A DNA stretch of 64,000 nucleotides, taken from positions 2,132,302 through 2,196,301 of the forward strand of contig NZ_CP038493.1 of NCBI RefSeq assembly GCF_004752005.1, written 5' to 3'. This DNA comes from Thalassotalea sp. HSM 43 (lineage in GTDB: Bacteria > Pseudomonadota > Gammaproteobacteria > Enterobacterales > Alteromonadaceae). Below, piece after piece: positions 25,872 through 34,749 of this stretch. Made by a program: the position numbers and the translations under genes. The notes under the pieces were generated by a model, which saw only the letters and a program-made list of their open reading frames with translations, was not told the DNA's origin and ran no database searches. Position 1 is the first letter of the stretch; each line of letters begins with the position of its first letter.

Positions 25872-28724
25872 ATGAAACCTTTTATACGTTTTACCGGTGC
25901 GGTGTTGTTGGCGATGTCCGCTTCGGCTCAAGCACAAACTATTTTTTCCGATGATTTTAATGACGGAAACCTAACGGGATGGACGGTATCAGGCTTAGGA
26001 AAAGCCAAAAATGTTAACAATCAGGCGCAATTATCACGCGCCAAAGCCATGACGCAAACGGTGTCTGCTAGTGGTTTTAGTAATGTACAGATTAGTGTTG
26101 ACCATGCCTCGCAAGGGCTTGAGTCGGGCGATAGCTGCATATCCGAATTATCACTGGATGCCGGCAATTCATTTACCACCGTTGGCACCACCACAACCGC
26201 CAGTCAAACTATCGTCGCTAGCCCATCAGGGATAGATAATAATAGTGACTTGGTGGTTCGCGTGAGAGCCGACAACAACAGCACCAAAGACTATTGCCTA
26301 TTTGACAACATTGTCATCTCAGGCGACCCACAAACCCCAGATCCACAACCAGAAATTGAGGTTTCTGGAAACAGCACCTTTGGTAATGTTGACCTTGGCG
26401 AAACCGTATCTAGCGTGCTGACGGTCAATAATCTAGGTGATGCCAATTTGGTTATTGGTAGCGTTTCCACGTTATCGTCACCATTTAATGTCAGCAGTGA
26501 TAATTGTTCTAATAGTCAGGTCTCTGCCGGCAGTGGATGTACCATAACCCTTGCTTTTACACCGACCGTGGCGCAAGCAAGTATGGCGACATTGTCAATT
26601 CCATCAAACGACAGTTCAGAGCCAACCAGTCAGGTCAGTGTCAGCGGAACCGGTTTTGATCCGGGTAGCAGCAGTGGCCCACTGTTTAGTGAAGATTTTG
26701 AATCGGCTGCAGATGGCTGGAGCATCGCAGGCGATGGCGACAGTGGTGTGGTCAGTAAATCCGGATCTAATATGTTAAACCTCGCGAAAACCGCGCAAGC
26801 GACTATCGCCGTATCCACCGCCAACAAAACCGATGTGGTGGTGTCTTTAGAAATGGTTGCCTCTTCACTTGAGGAAGGTGATACCTGTATTGCTGAAGCA
26901 CAAGGCAGTGGCAGTTGGGTGACCGTTGGCATGTTAGAAAATGGCCAAGATGACAGCAGTATTTATAATGTTGCGGCATCAAATGGCAGCTTCGATAACA
27001 CCACATTGACCTTACGTTTAAGAGCCAGTGGTAATATTAATTCAGATGATTGTTATTTTGACAACATTTCTATTGAGCCTATCCCTGGCGGCGTACCTCG
27101 TGATGAGGCAACGTATGCCTATTTGATGGGCAGCACAGACCAAACCTTCTCAACATCTGCGTTTGTTGCGACCAAATACAATACCCCAGCCAATACCTTT
27201 AGCGGTAACTTGGTGATCACTGGCACCCCGGTCTTTAGCAAAAACTATGGTGTGACCGGCGACTTACCAAGCGGTTACAGTCAGTGGCCTGGTTTTGATT
27301 ACGAATTTGTGCAAGATGGCAATCGCTTGATTCCGGTTGATCGCGGTCATAGCTTTGTTGGTAATGGTGCTTGGTCTATCAGTGCTGGTGTTGGTGCGGT
27401 TTGGGATGAAGCATCTGATAACGGTTATTCTCGTGCTGCATTCCCATACACCATTAAGCAAAATAACAGCAATTGTGAGCATAATGGTCTGGCAACATTT
27501 TTATTTAAAGACGACGGTTCAATGTCCAATGTGCATGTTCAAAACGTCGCTGAAACTTGTATTTTCTACGGCTTTGAGTTCTATGGCACCTTATCGGCTA
27601 GCTATAACAAGCACAGTGTTGCCAATGCCAGTGAGGTTATTGCCAGACGAAATGCTGAAGAAGCTGCATGGATCCCAACCAAACCACTTGCCGATTTGGC
27701 ACTAGACTTTCCAGGTGTTGATTTAAGTAACTATGGTTATGCCATCGATGCTGCCGACCTAAATGGTTACAGTATCTTGGTTAATGGCACCAGTTATGTT
27801 GATGGCTGTGGCACGCGTTATGGTACCCATCCATATTGCATGGATAAAACCATCGGTATTTATTCATTCACTAAATCAATGCATGCCTTTTTAGTGGTCG
27901 CGGCACTGGAAAAACAATACCCAGGCTTTAAGAGTCAATTGATTAAAGACTTAGTACCAGAATGTCAAAATGACAGTCGTTGGAATGGCGTAACGGTTGA
28001 ACATGCATTGGACATGGCGACCGGTAATTACACCTCAGCCAATTACGAAGTCGATGAAGGCAGCTCTGCCATCGTTGCCGGCTTTTTTGACCCAACAACT
28101 CGTAGTCAACGAGCGGCATTCTCATGTACCGGATGGCCAAACAAAGTGGCGCCAGGAACTTATCATGTCTATCACACCACAGACACTGAACTGGTGAGCT
28201 ATGCGGCAGCGAAATACGCCAATAACCAACTTGGTGGTTCGGCCGAGGCATTTAACGATGTGTTGGTGCCGGTCTATGAAGCGATCGGTTTAAGTGATTA
28301 CATCAAGGGTATACAACGTACCTCAGATACCATGGACGCATGGGGTGGTTACGGCTTGTCGGTGACGCTCAATGATGTGGTGCGTTTCTCACAATTCTTG
28401 CGTGATGACGCGGTGACCAGTGGATTATTGGATGCCACCATGGTCAATGAAGTGCTATCGGGTGCGAGCAAAGGATTGTATGCACAGTTATCTAACTTCA
28501 ACTATGACAATGGCTTTTGGCGCTACCACGTCGGTGCTGCTACCGATATGAGTGCTTGTGGCAGTGCCACGCAGGTGCCGGTGATGTCTGGTTATGGCGG
28601 CCATACCAGTATTATTTTACCTGAGGTGATTATCACTCAGTTAACCGATGGTGGTGGAATTGGTTTTATAAGCACCATTAATGATGTGTTTGCCAACATC
28701 AGTAATGCTTGTCCAACGCCTTAA
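25872..28724 (+). CDS. Secreted serine hydrolase with choice-of-anchor domain
   Basis: 950 residues. Signal peptide about 1-21 (LLAMSASAQA). A beta-sandwich region follows (about 22-155), then a choice-of-anchor D/ASH-like domain (about 160-260, EVSGNSTFGNVDLGETV) and another sandwich (about 270-400). The C-terminal catalytic part (about 600-940) is of the beta-lactamase/SxxK type: SFTK is the nucleophile and YHTT fits the Tyr-x-Asn motif. Such enzymes cleave esters or amides, including NylB-like amide hydrolases. It carries AACTGG repeats like the receptor and nitrilase genes and ends at a strong terminator. It may act outside the cell to free the substrate taken up by the receptor (inference). 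Confidence 0.8.
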   Translation: MKPFIRFTGAVLLAMSASAQAQTIFSDDFNDGNLTGWTVSGLGKAKNVNNQAQLSRAKAMTQTVSASGFSNVQISVDHASQGLESGDSCISELSLDAGNSFTTVGTTTTASQTIVASPSGIDNNSDLVVRVRADNNSTKDYCLFDNIVISGDPQTPDPQPEIEVSGNSTFGNVDLGETVSSVLTVNNLGDANLVIGSVSTLSSPFNVSSDNCSNSQVSAGSGCTITLAFTPTVAQASMATLSIPSNDSSEPTSQVSVSGTGFDPGSSSGPLFSEDFESAADGWSIAGDGDSGVVSKSGSNMLNLAKTAQATIAVSTANKTDVVVSLEMVASSLEEGDTCIAEAQGSGSWVTVGMLENGQDDSSIYNVAASNGSFDNTTLTLRLRASGNINSDDCYFDNISIEPIPGGVPRDEATYAYLMGSTDQTFSTSAFVATKYNTPANTFSGNLVITGTPVFSKNYGVTGDLPSGYSQWPGFDYEFVQDGNRLIPVDRGHSFVGNGAWSISAGVGAVWDEASDNGYSRAAFPYTIKQNNSNCEHNGLATFLFKDDGSMSNVHVQNVAETCIFYGFEFYGTLSASYNKHSVANASEVIARRNAEEAAWIPTKPLADLALDFPGVDLSNYGYAIDAADLNGYSILVNGTSYVDGCGTRYGTHPYCMDKTIGIYSFTKSMHAFLVVAALEKQYPGFKSQLIKDLVPECQNDSRWNGVTVEHALDMATGNYTSANYEVDEGSSAIVAGFFDPTTRSQRAAFSCTGWPNKVAPGTYHVYHTTDTELVSYAAAKYANNQLGGSAEAFNDVLVPVYEAIGLSDYIKGIQRTSDTMDAWGGYGLSVTLNDVVRFSQFLRDDAVTSGLLDATMVNEVLSGASKGLYAQLSNFNYDNGFWRYHVGAATDMSACGSATQVPVMSGYGGHTSIILPEVIITQLTDGGGIGFISTINDVFANISNACPTP

Positions 28725-28740
28725 TCGTTAACCAAAAACA

Positions 28741-28774
28741 AAGGGGCTGAGTAGCAATACTCAGCCCCTTTTTG
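28741..28774 (+). terminator. Strong terminator of the secreted hydrolase
   Basis: AAGGGGCTGAGTA-gcaa-TACTCAGCCCCTT makes a perfect stem with a four-base loop followed by TTTTTG. Ending 52 bases before the convergent Crp/Fnr stop, it may also work from the other strand (A run upstream). Confidence 0.92.
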
Positions 28775-28825
28775 TTCATATAGGGTCAATGAAGGGCTCT
28801 TCATAACGGCGCCAAAGGATTAAAC

Positions 28826-29533
28826 TTAATTGCGGATATAATCGGTTATCGCATCGTGATCAACAATCGTGATCAGCGAGTTACTGTTTATGTTAATCCA
28901 ATCTTTCTTTTTCAACTTAGTGAAACCACGACAGGCCGTCGATACGGTCATACCAAGATAATCGGCGATATCTTGACGACTCATCGGTAAATGATACTGG
29001 CCTTTATGGCAAAACAGGCGTTTTTCCATGTCCAATAAAAAGTGTGCTAAACGCTGATGTGCGGTGCGCTGACCCATAACAAATAAATGATCTAACATGC
29101 CAGCAAGAACCATTTCTGTGCGATTATGGAATTTCTTCGCCACATCATGATGGGCATCAAAATAGGTTTCTAAGTCTTTGCGGCGAATTTTAATCGCGCT
29201 TAAATCAGTCAATGCTTTGGCACTAAAATTATAACTATCAATGCTGGCGGTAGATAAACCAAGAATATTACCGGTAAACAAAAATGCGTAAACCTGGCGA
29301 GCACCGTTGGACGCGGTACGCTCAAGCATGACGGTGCCGGACGTTGGGATATACACGTAGTCGGCTTGCTTGCCTTCTTTAATCAAATAGTTTTCTGCAG
29401 AAACCGTTACTTCTTCCGCTTTTTCGGAAATAAGTTTCACGAATTCATCGCCACCGCTTAAGGTGTCGATAGCACTACCAAAGCAACTTGATAAGGCGTT
29501 GCGAATTGAAATTTTACTAATATCTAGGCTCAT
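28826..29533 (-). CDS. Crp/Fnr-family transcriptional regulator
   Basis: 235 residues. cNMP-type sensory barrel about 30-140, dimer helix (HQRLAHFLLDM) and a C-terminal helix-turn-helix with MSRQDIADYLGMTVSTACRGF. Unlike FNR it has no N-terminal set of four Cys for an iron-sulfur cluster; only Cys17 is in that part. The recognition helix reads TVSTACR where FNR has TVETISR, keeping the Arg but changing the Glu and Ser. So it is more like FixK/DNR members that use another signal. It is convergent with the secreted hydrolase gene. It could bind some of the FNR-type sites in this window, but the cell's own FNR is another candidate. Confidence 0.85.
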   Translation of the reverse strand: MSLDISKISIRNALSSCFGSAIDTLSGGDEFVKLISEKAEEVTVSAENYLIKEGKQADYVYIPTSGTVMLERTASNGARQVYAFLFTGNILGLSTASIDSYNFSAKALTDLSAIKIRRKDLETYFDAHHDVAKKFHNRTEMVLAGMLDHLFVMGQRTAHQRLAHFLLDMEKRLFCHKGQYHLPMSRQDIADYLGMTVSTACRGFTKLKKKDWININSNSLITIVDHDAITDYIRN

Positions 29534-29636
29534 AACATCTACTACTTATTGGTTATTATTGTGCATATGGCACTAACACTTAGCGGTTAATTTACACTCG
29601 AAAATTGGACAACGCCAGTGTTTTCGTATGCAAAAA

Positions 29637-30377
29637 CTAGTCTTTACTGGGATAAAGTACACTGGAGTGCACAAATCGTTGTTGTGGATAAAAACTGGTG
29701 GCAATTAAGATAATCGCTTGTTCATTTTGGTGCTGATATCGACGGCTTATTTGCAATGCCGGTAAGCCGGTGCGGCAATCGAGGATGTGCGCCATATCAT
29801 TGTCTAAACTGGTGGCACTAATATGCTGTTCAATTGACCCGATATGCTCAGGTTTTACCGCCTCAATTAGTGCATAAATTGCTTGGTCTTTGGCAATGTT
29901 TTGTTTGTCGCTCGGCTTGTCAACGCGCAAATATAAGGTCGAGTAGCACAGCGGTTGCTGACTATCTGAGCTCCAGCGCAGGCCAGTGATATGCAAATAC
30001 ACACCGGGCATCGCTTGATTAAGCTGATTGGCAATGTCAGAGGTTAATGGCAAATACTTTGCTTGGATGATTTCAAAGCGGGTATTGTTGCCAAATGACA
30101 GTAAGTCTTCAACAGAGTTTACATGCTGACTGGCTTTCTCTGGCAGCTCATTACTGATCACGCGAGTGCCTGAGCCTTGACGCTTTTCGACCAAGCCTAA
30201 CTGTTCCACATAGCGCAATGCTTCGCGAGCGGTGTGGCGCGAGATTTGATAGGTCTCACATAATTGCTTTTCGGTCGGCAACAATACGCCAATATGATAG
30301 CGACCAGCGCAAATCTGCTGCTGCAGTTGCTCACCTATTTGTCGATATTTTGGCTGTGACAAATTGATATTAGTCAT
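29637..30377 (-). CDS. GntR/HutC-family regulator of the MmgE-amidase operon
   Basis: 246 residues. Helix-turn-helix about 10-75 (YRQIGEQLQQQI; LLPTEKQLCETYQISRHTAREAL; VEKRQGSGTRV), UTRA domain about 90-240. Divergent from the catabolic operon beginning at 30494. The gap between contains a near-perfect palindrome at 30452-30467, so this protein most likely controls that operon and itself. Its ligand is probably an organic acid of the pathway. Confidence 0.87.
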   Translation of the reverse strand: MTNINLSQPKYRQIGEQLQQQICAGRYHIGVLLPTEKQLCETYQISRHTAREALRYVEQLGLVEKRQGSGTRVISNELPEKASQHVNSVEDLLSFGNNTRFEIIQAKYLPLTSDIANQLNQAMPGVYLHITGLRWSSDSQQPLCYSTLYLRVDKPSDKQNIAKDQAIYALIEAVKPEHIGSIEQHISATSLDNDMAHILDCRTGLPALQISRRYQHQNEQAIILIATSFYPQQRFVHSSVLYPSKD

Positions 30378-30451
30378 TTGTTACCTGCTTGCTTGAGTTT
30401 GTTACTTGCCTATTTCTGGAAATAGACGATATCTTAGGAAGTAAATTGGTA

Positions 30452-30467
30452 CGGACAAATTTGTTCG
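30452..30467. promoter_or_regulatory. Candidate GntR operator
   Basis: CGGACAAATTTGTTCG, a 16-bp palindrome with one mismatched pair, 27 bases before the first MmgE/PrpD start and 75 before the divergent GntR start. GntR-family sites are commonly AT-centred palindromes of this size. Confidence 0.6.
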
Positions 30468-30493
30468 ACTACTCAAGGTTATAACAACAAACG

Positions 30494-31834
30494 ATGAAAC
30501 AATCTTTAACAGAGCAGCTCATAATTGATATTTGGCAAATGTCTGTCACCGATGCCGATAGGCAGCGTGCTGCCAAGCATGTGGTTGACTATTTGGCCTG
30601 CGCCGCGGTTGGCGCCAAAAGCGCACAAGGTTTGGTGTATGCCAAGCTTGTTGAGCAGGCAGGTCCTGGCTCTGTTAGCGCCGTGTTTAATCGCTGTTGC
30701 GATTTACAAACCGCGTTGGCATTTAATGCTGCCATCGGTAATGTTATGGAAATGGATGATATTCATCGCAGTTCGATTTTACACCCAGGTCCAGTCGTGA
30801 TTCCGGCGGCATTGGCTCTTGCGGAACAACAGCACGTGAGCATGCAATGCTTCTTAGATGCGGTGATCAAGGGCTACGAAGTGACCATACGTATGGGCCA
30901 GTCTATTGGTCGCAGTCATTATAAGTATTTTCATAACACCTCAACCTGTGCCGCATTAGGTGCGGCAACCGCGGCAGCGGCCATTCTTGGTTTGGATGCT
31001 GAGCAAACGGTGAGTGCCATAGGTAATGCCGGTTCTCGTACCGGTGGCTTGTGGCAAATGCGTCATGAAAATGTGATGAGCAAGCAATGGCATAACAGCG
31101 AAGCGGCGAAAAGTGGTGTTAATGCGGCGATAATGGCCAGTCATGGGTTGACCGGGCCGAAAACTATTTTAGAAGGTGAGCTGGGTATCTTTAATGCGTT
31201 AAGCGACGACGCAAACCCACAAGCATTTGTCGCCAAGCACGATAACTGGCTTATCTATGATGTTAGCTTTAAACCGTGGCCGGCATGTCGCCATGCCCAT
31301 CCGGCGATTGATGCCTTTAACCACGCACTCGACAACGCACAGCAGCCTATAGACGTCGAAGATATCGACTCGGTGCGCGTTGAAACCTATCAGGATGCGA
31401 AACTGTTTTGTGATCGCTTGCACATAGACAGTGATGTCTCGGCAAAATTTTCCATTCAGCATGCGCTGGCGGCGATACTTGTTTTTGGTGAACCTAAGCT
31501 AGAGCATTACAGTGCCAAGGTTTATCAACGTGCCGACATTGGCACATTGCGTGAGAAAATCAGCGTCGATGTGTCGCCGACTATTGAAGCGGATTATCCA
31601 CAACATTATGGTGCTCGCTGTCAGATCACACTGAAATCCGGTATCCAGCTCAGTGGTTATCGTCAAGATACGTTAGGGGATCCGGAAACGCCGTTAAGCG
31701 AACAACAATTTTGTGATAAAGCGCAGATGCTGTTTGCTGCCGCAGGCATAGACCAGCAACGTATTGAGCATATCGTCGCCATGCAGTGGCAACAACACAA
31801 TGACATTACCGCCTTGAGCAAATTACTGGATTAA
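30494..31834 (+). CDS. MmgE/PrpD family protein (copy 1)
   Basis: 446 residues, full length for the family. The N-terminal helical domain contains VVDYLACAAVGA and MEMDDIHRSSILHPG; the second domain SFKPWPACRHAHPAID and later AADYP-like EADYPQHYGAR. The family includes 2-methylcitrate dehydratase, cis-aconitate decarboxylase and iminodisuccinate epimerase, all acting on tri- or dicarboxylic acids. It opens the GntR-controlled operon; copy 2 begins three bases after its stop, so the two may form one complex. The reaction here is unknown. Confidence 0.82.
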   Translation: MKQSLTEQLIIDIWQMSVTDADRQRAAKHVVDYLACAAVGAKSAQGLVYAKLVEQAGPGSVSAVFNRCCDLQTALAFNAAIGNVMEMDDIHRSSILHPGPVVIPAALALAEQQHVSMQCFLDAVIKGYEVTIRMGQSIGRSHYKYFHNTSTCAALGAATAAAAILGLDAEQTVSAIGNAGSRTGGLWQMRHENVMSKQWHNSEAAKSGVNAAIMASHGLTGPKTILEGELGIFNALSDDANPQAFVAKHDNWLIYDVSFKPWPACRHAHPAIDAFNHALDNAQQPIDVEDIDSVRVETYQDAKLFCDRLHIDSDVSAKFSIQHALAAILVFGEPKLEHYSAKVYQRADIGTLREKISVDVSPTIEADYPQHYGARCQITLKSGIQLSGYRQDTLGDPETPLSEQQFCDKAQMLFAAAGIDQQRIEHIVAMQWQQHNDITALSKLLD

Positions 31835-31837
31835 ACA

Positions 31838-33244
31838 ATGACACAATCACCAACCCCATCACCAACCCCATCGGCAACACAACCGCCAGCAATCGATGCG
31901 TTGATTGAATATATTGAACGCAGTGAATACAGCTCATTGCCACAATCTGCCATCGATGCGGCGAAAATATTTATTTTTGACTCCATTGGTGTCGGTATCA
32001 GTGGCTCACGAGTTGAAAGGGTTAATGAGGTGAAAGCCGCGGCTAATTTGTGGGGGCAGGGTAAACAAGCACAAGTGTGGGTGACGGGGGAATGGCTGCC
32101 GGCAAGTTCGGCGGCGTTATTAAATGGTTTTCAAATTCATAATCAAGAATGGGATTGTGTTCACGAAGGCGCCGTTGTTCACCCAATGGCAACCATTTTG
32201 TCTGCCTTGACCGCTTATGGTCAACGCGAAGGCTTGTCTGGCAAAGACCTTATTCATGGAGTCATCGTCGCGGTTGATGTCGCAACATTAATCGGCGGGG
32301 CGGTAACCTCGGGATTGAAATTTTTCCGGCCATCGGTATGTGGCTGTTTAGGCTCAACCGCCGGTATTTGTACCATGCTAGGCATCAAAGGCATTGAACT
32401 TAAAAATGCATTGGGGATTGCCTACAGCCAAATCAGTGGCACCATGCAATCTCACGTTGAAGGCTCGCCGATGTTGGCGATGCAAATTGGATTCAATTCA
32501 CAAAACGCGGTCATGGCGGTGGATATGGCGCGCGCTGGCTTTTCAGGTCCACATGATATTCTTGAAGGCCCTTTTGGTTATTATCGTTTATTTGAAGATG
32601 ACTATGATTTACAAGGCTTTTATCAAAAATTAGCTCACCAATATCAAATCGAGGAGGTCAGTCATAAACCGTTTCCGACCGGCCGTGCCGGTCACGGTAC
32701 CGTCGATGCACTACAAAGTTTACAGGCAGAACATGGCTTTAGCGCGGCGGATATTGAATCGGTAGTGGTGCACGCCACGCCATTGATTAACCGACTTGTT
32801 GGCCGCCCAGTAAAACCCGATATGGATGTAAGTTACGCAAAATTGTGTAATGGCTATATTGGCGCAACCGCATTATTAACCGGTAACGTTACCGTCGAAG
32901 ATTTTGACGATAAGTGTTTGCTCGATAAGCAACGTTTGTCGTTGGCGAAAAAATTCACCACCCGAGTCAATGATTGCACTGATCCTAATGCCCTAGCGCC
33001 GATATCGGTTGAGGTGACATTGACCGATGGGCGTCAGTTGGCAATCGATATGCCAGCGATACTGGGTAATCCGGCTCGGCCGATGAGCAAGGCCATGCAG
33101 ATTGACAAATTTCGCGCCGCGTGTGCCAGCGCCAGTGTCGCTTTTAGCGTCGAGCATACCGATAAATTGATAAATAGCATAGACGCTTTGGAGCAAATCC
33201 AGAATATTAACACCCTAATAAAACAAATGGTTTCTCCTATTTAA
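31838..33244 (+). CDS. MmgE/PrpD family protein (copy 2)
   Basis: 468 residues. The extreme N-terminus is a short Ser-Pro-Thr repeat (SPTPSPTPSATQPP) with a matching DNA repeat, then the family fold: IFDSIGVGISG, NHxEWD-like NQEWDCVHEGAVVHP and SHKPFPTGRAGHGTVDAL. It differs strongly from copy 1 (little shared beyond family motifs). A translational pair, with a gap of three bases. Likely dehydration, hydration or epimerisation of a carboxylic acid in the same pathway as the amidase and CoA transferase downstream. Confidence 0.82.
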   Translation: MTQSPTPSPTPSATQPPAIDALIEYIERSEYSSLPQSAIDAAKIFIFDSIGVGISGSRVERVNEVKAAANLWGQGKQAQVWVTGEWLPASSAALLNGFQIHNQEWDCVHEGAVVHPMATILSALTAYGQREGLSGKDLIHGVIVAVDVATLIGGAVTSGLKFFRPSVCGCLGSTAGICTMLGIKGIELKNALGIAYSQISGTMQSHVEGSPMLAMQIGFNSQNAVMAVDMARAGFSGPHDILEGPFGYYRLFEDDYDLQGFYQKLAHQYQIEEVSHKPFPTGRAGHGTVDALQSLQAEHGFSAADIESVVVHATPLINRLVGRPVKPDMDVSYAKLCNGYIGATALLTGNVTVEDFDDKCLLDKQRLSLAKKFTTRVNDCTDPNALAPISVEVTLTDGRQLAIDMPAILGNPARPMSKAMQIDKFRAACASASVAFSVEHTDKLINSIDALEQIQNINTLIKQMVSPI

Positions 33245-33310
33245 GCAGCGGCCTGACAGCGACAATACCATAAGGTTGTCAGAGACAAGAGCCGAGATGA
33301 GCGAGTATTA

Positions 33311-34717
33311 ATGATGAGCAGTTTTCCAACCTATCTAGAGTGTTTTGATGTAAACAACCTTCTTGAAGATTACCCGATTGGCGATGACTTGATCAGTCGC
33401 TTTCAGGGCATGAGTCAAGCCGAGCTAAAGCAATTGCAAAACCAGCGATTTATGCAAGTAATTGAACGTGCTTGGCAGATCCCGTTTTATCAGCGTGTTT
33501 GGGGCAAAGCTGGGGTAACACCGGCGGATATTCAGTCACTAGATGATATTGAAAAGCTGCCGTTAATTTCTAAAACAGACATTATGGACAGCGTTGAACA
33601 ATATCCACCAATCGGCGATTTCCACGGTCTCGATGATATTCCTAAACAACAACGCCCACCCATTGTGTTCCATACCACCAGTGGTACCACAGGCACACCA
33701 CAACCGTTATTGTTTGGTCCAAAAAGTCGCGAAGTGCAGTCCCTACTTGTTGGCCGTTCCTATCGTTTTATGGGCTTGCCGGCAGCCTCAACCATTCAGA
33801 GTTGTTATGGTCACGGCATGATTAACGGTGGTCACTACATTCGTGAAGCCGTTACCCACTATACCAATTCGATGTTTTTAAGTGCCGGCACCGGTGTTGA
33901 AACACGCTCAGCACAGCAAGTTAATCTGATGAAAACCTTTGATGTTAATGTACTGGTTGGTTTTGTCGATTACATCAAGCGTTTAGCCGATGTTGCACAA
34001 GAAGAAGGCTTGCAGCCGGGCAAGGACATCAACATCGATATGATCATTGGTCACTTTGGTATGGAATCCCGAGACTCCATCGCCAAAGCTTGGGGTAACC
34101 CGCAAATGTTTGATTGGTATGGTGTTGGTGATACCGGTTGTATTGCCGCCGAAGGCCCCGACCATAATGGTATGTATGTTTGGGAGGACGCGCACTTCTT
34201 AGAGCTGTTAGACCCAGAAGATAATAGCCCGGTAAAAGACGGTGACAAAGGCAATATGGTGGTCACTTGTTTGTATAAAGACGATGTCTACCCAATCATT
34301 CGCTTTAATACCTATGATTTGACCGAAGTGGTTGCTGGTGACAGTGAACTTGGTTTGCCGTTTAAGCGCATTCGTGGTTTTATGGGAAGAAGCGATAATA
34401 TGGTAAAACTGCGCGGCATCAATATTTACCCTCAGGGTGTTGGTCCAATGATGGATGAACGAGACGACTTTCTCGGGGAGTTTATCTGTGTCGCAGTGCG
34501 TGATGATAGCGGCCGAGACGAGATGATTGTCAAAGTAGAGGTCTCTGCTCAAGGCGCTCAACGAGACGCCATTTTATCTGAGTATAAAACCCTATTGAAA
34601 CAGAAAATTGGTATTGCCGTCCAAGTCGAAATGTTCGGTGAAGGTGAATTAACGCCATTAACCCAAGTGGATGTTAGACAAAAACCAATTCGCCTGATCG
34701 ATAAGCGTTTTGATTAA
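33311..34717 (+). CDS. AMP-forming acyl-CoA ligase (phenylacetate-CoA ligase-like)
   Basis: 468 residues, PaaK-type adenylate-forming enzyme. The P-loop is FHTTSGTTGTPQPL, the aryl/acid pocket region GHFGMESRDSI with YGVGDTG, and the C-terminal hinge GRSDNMVKLRGINIYPQGV. It activates a carboxylic acid to its CoA ester with ATP. The start is ATG 33311 or the adjacent ATG 33314; the ribosome site is weak. Operon order MmgE-MmgE-ligase-amidase-CaiB suggests the acid arises from the amidase or MmgE/PrpD step. Confidence 0.85.
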   Translation: MMSSFPTYLECFDVNNLLEDYPIGDDLISRFQGMSQAELKQLQNQRFMQVIERAWQIPFYQRVWGKAGVTPADIQSLDDIEKLPLISKTDIMDSVEQYPPIGDFHGLDDIPKQQRPPIVFHTTSGTTGTPQPLLFGPKSREVQSLLVGRSYRFMGLPAASTIQSCYGHGMINGGHYIREAVTHYTNSMFLSAGTGVETRSAQQVNLMKTFDVNVLVGFVDYIKRLADVAQEEGLQPGKDINIDMIIGHFGMESRDSIAKAWGNPQMFDWYGVGDTGCIAAEGPDHNGMYVWEDAHFLELLDPEDNSPVKDGDKGNMVVTCLYKDDVYPIIRFNTYDLTEVVAGDSELGLPFKRIRGFMGRSDNMVKLRGINIYPQGVGPMMDERDDFLGEFICVAVRDDSGRDEMIVKVEVSAQGAQRDAILSEYKTLLKQKIGIAVQVEMFGEGELTPLTQVDVRQKPIRLIDKRFD

Positions 34718-34749
34718 TTTGCAAGGCAAGCGAAACACACGGATTTAAC

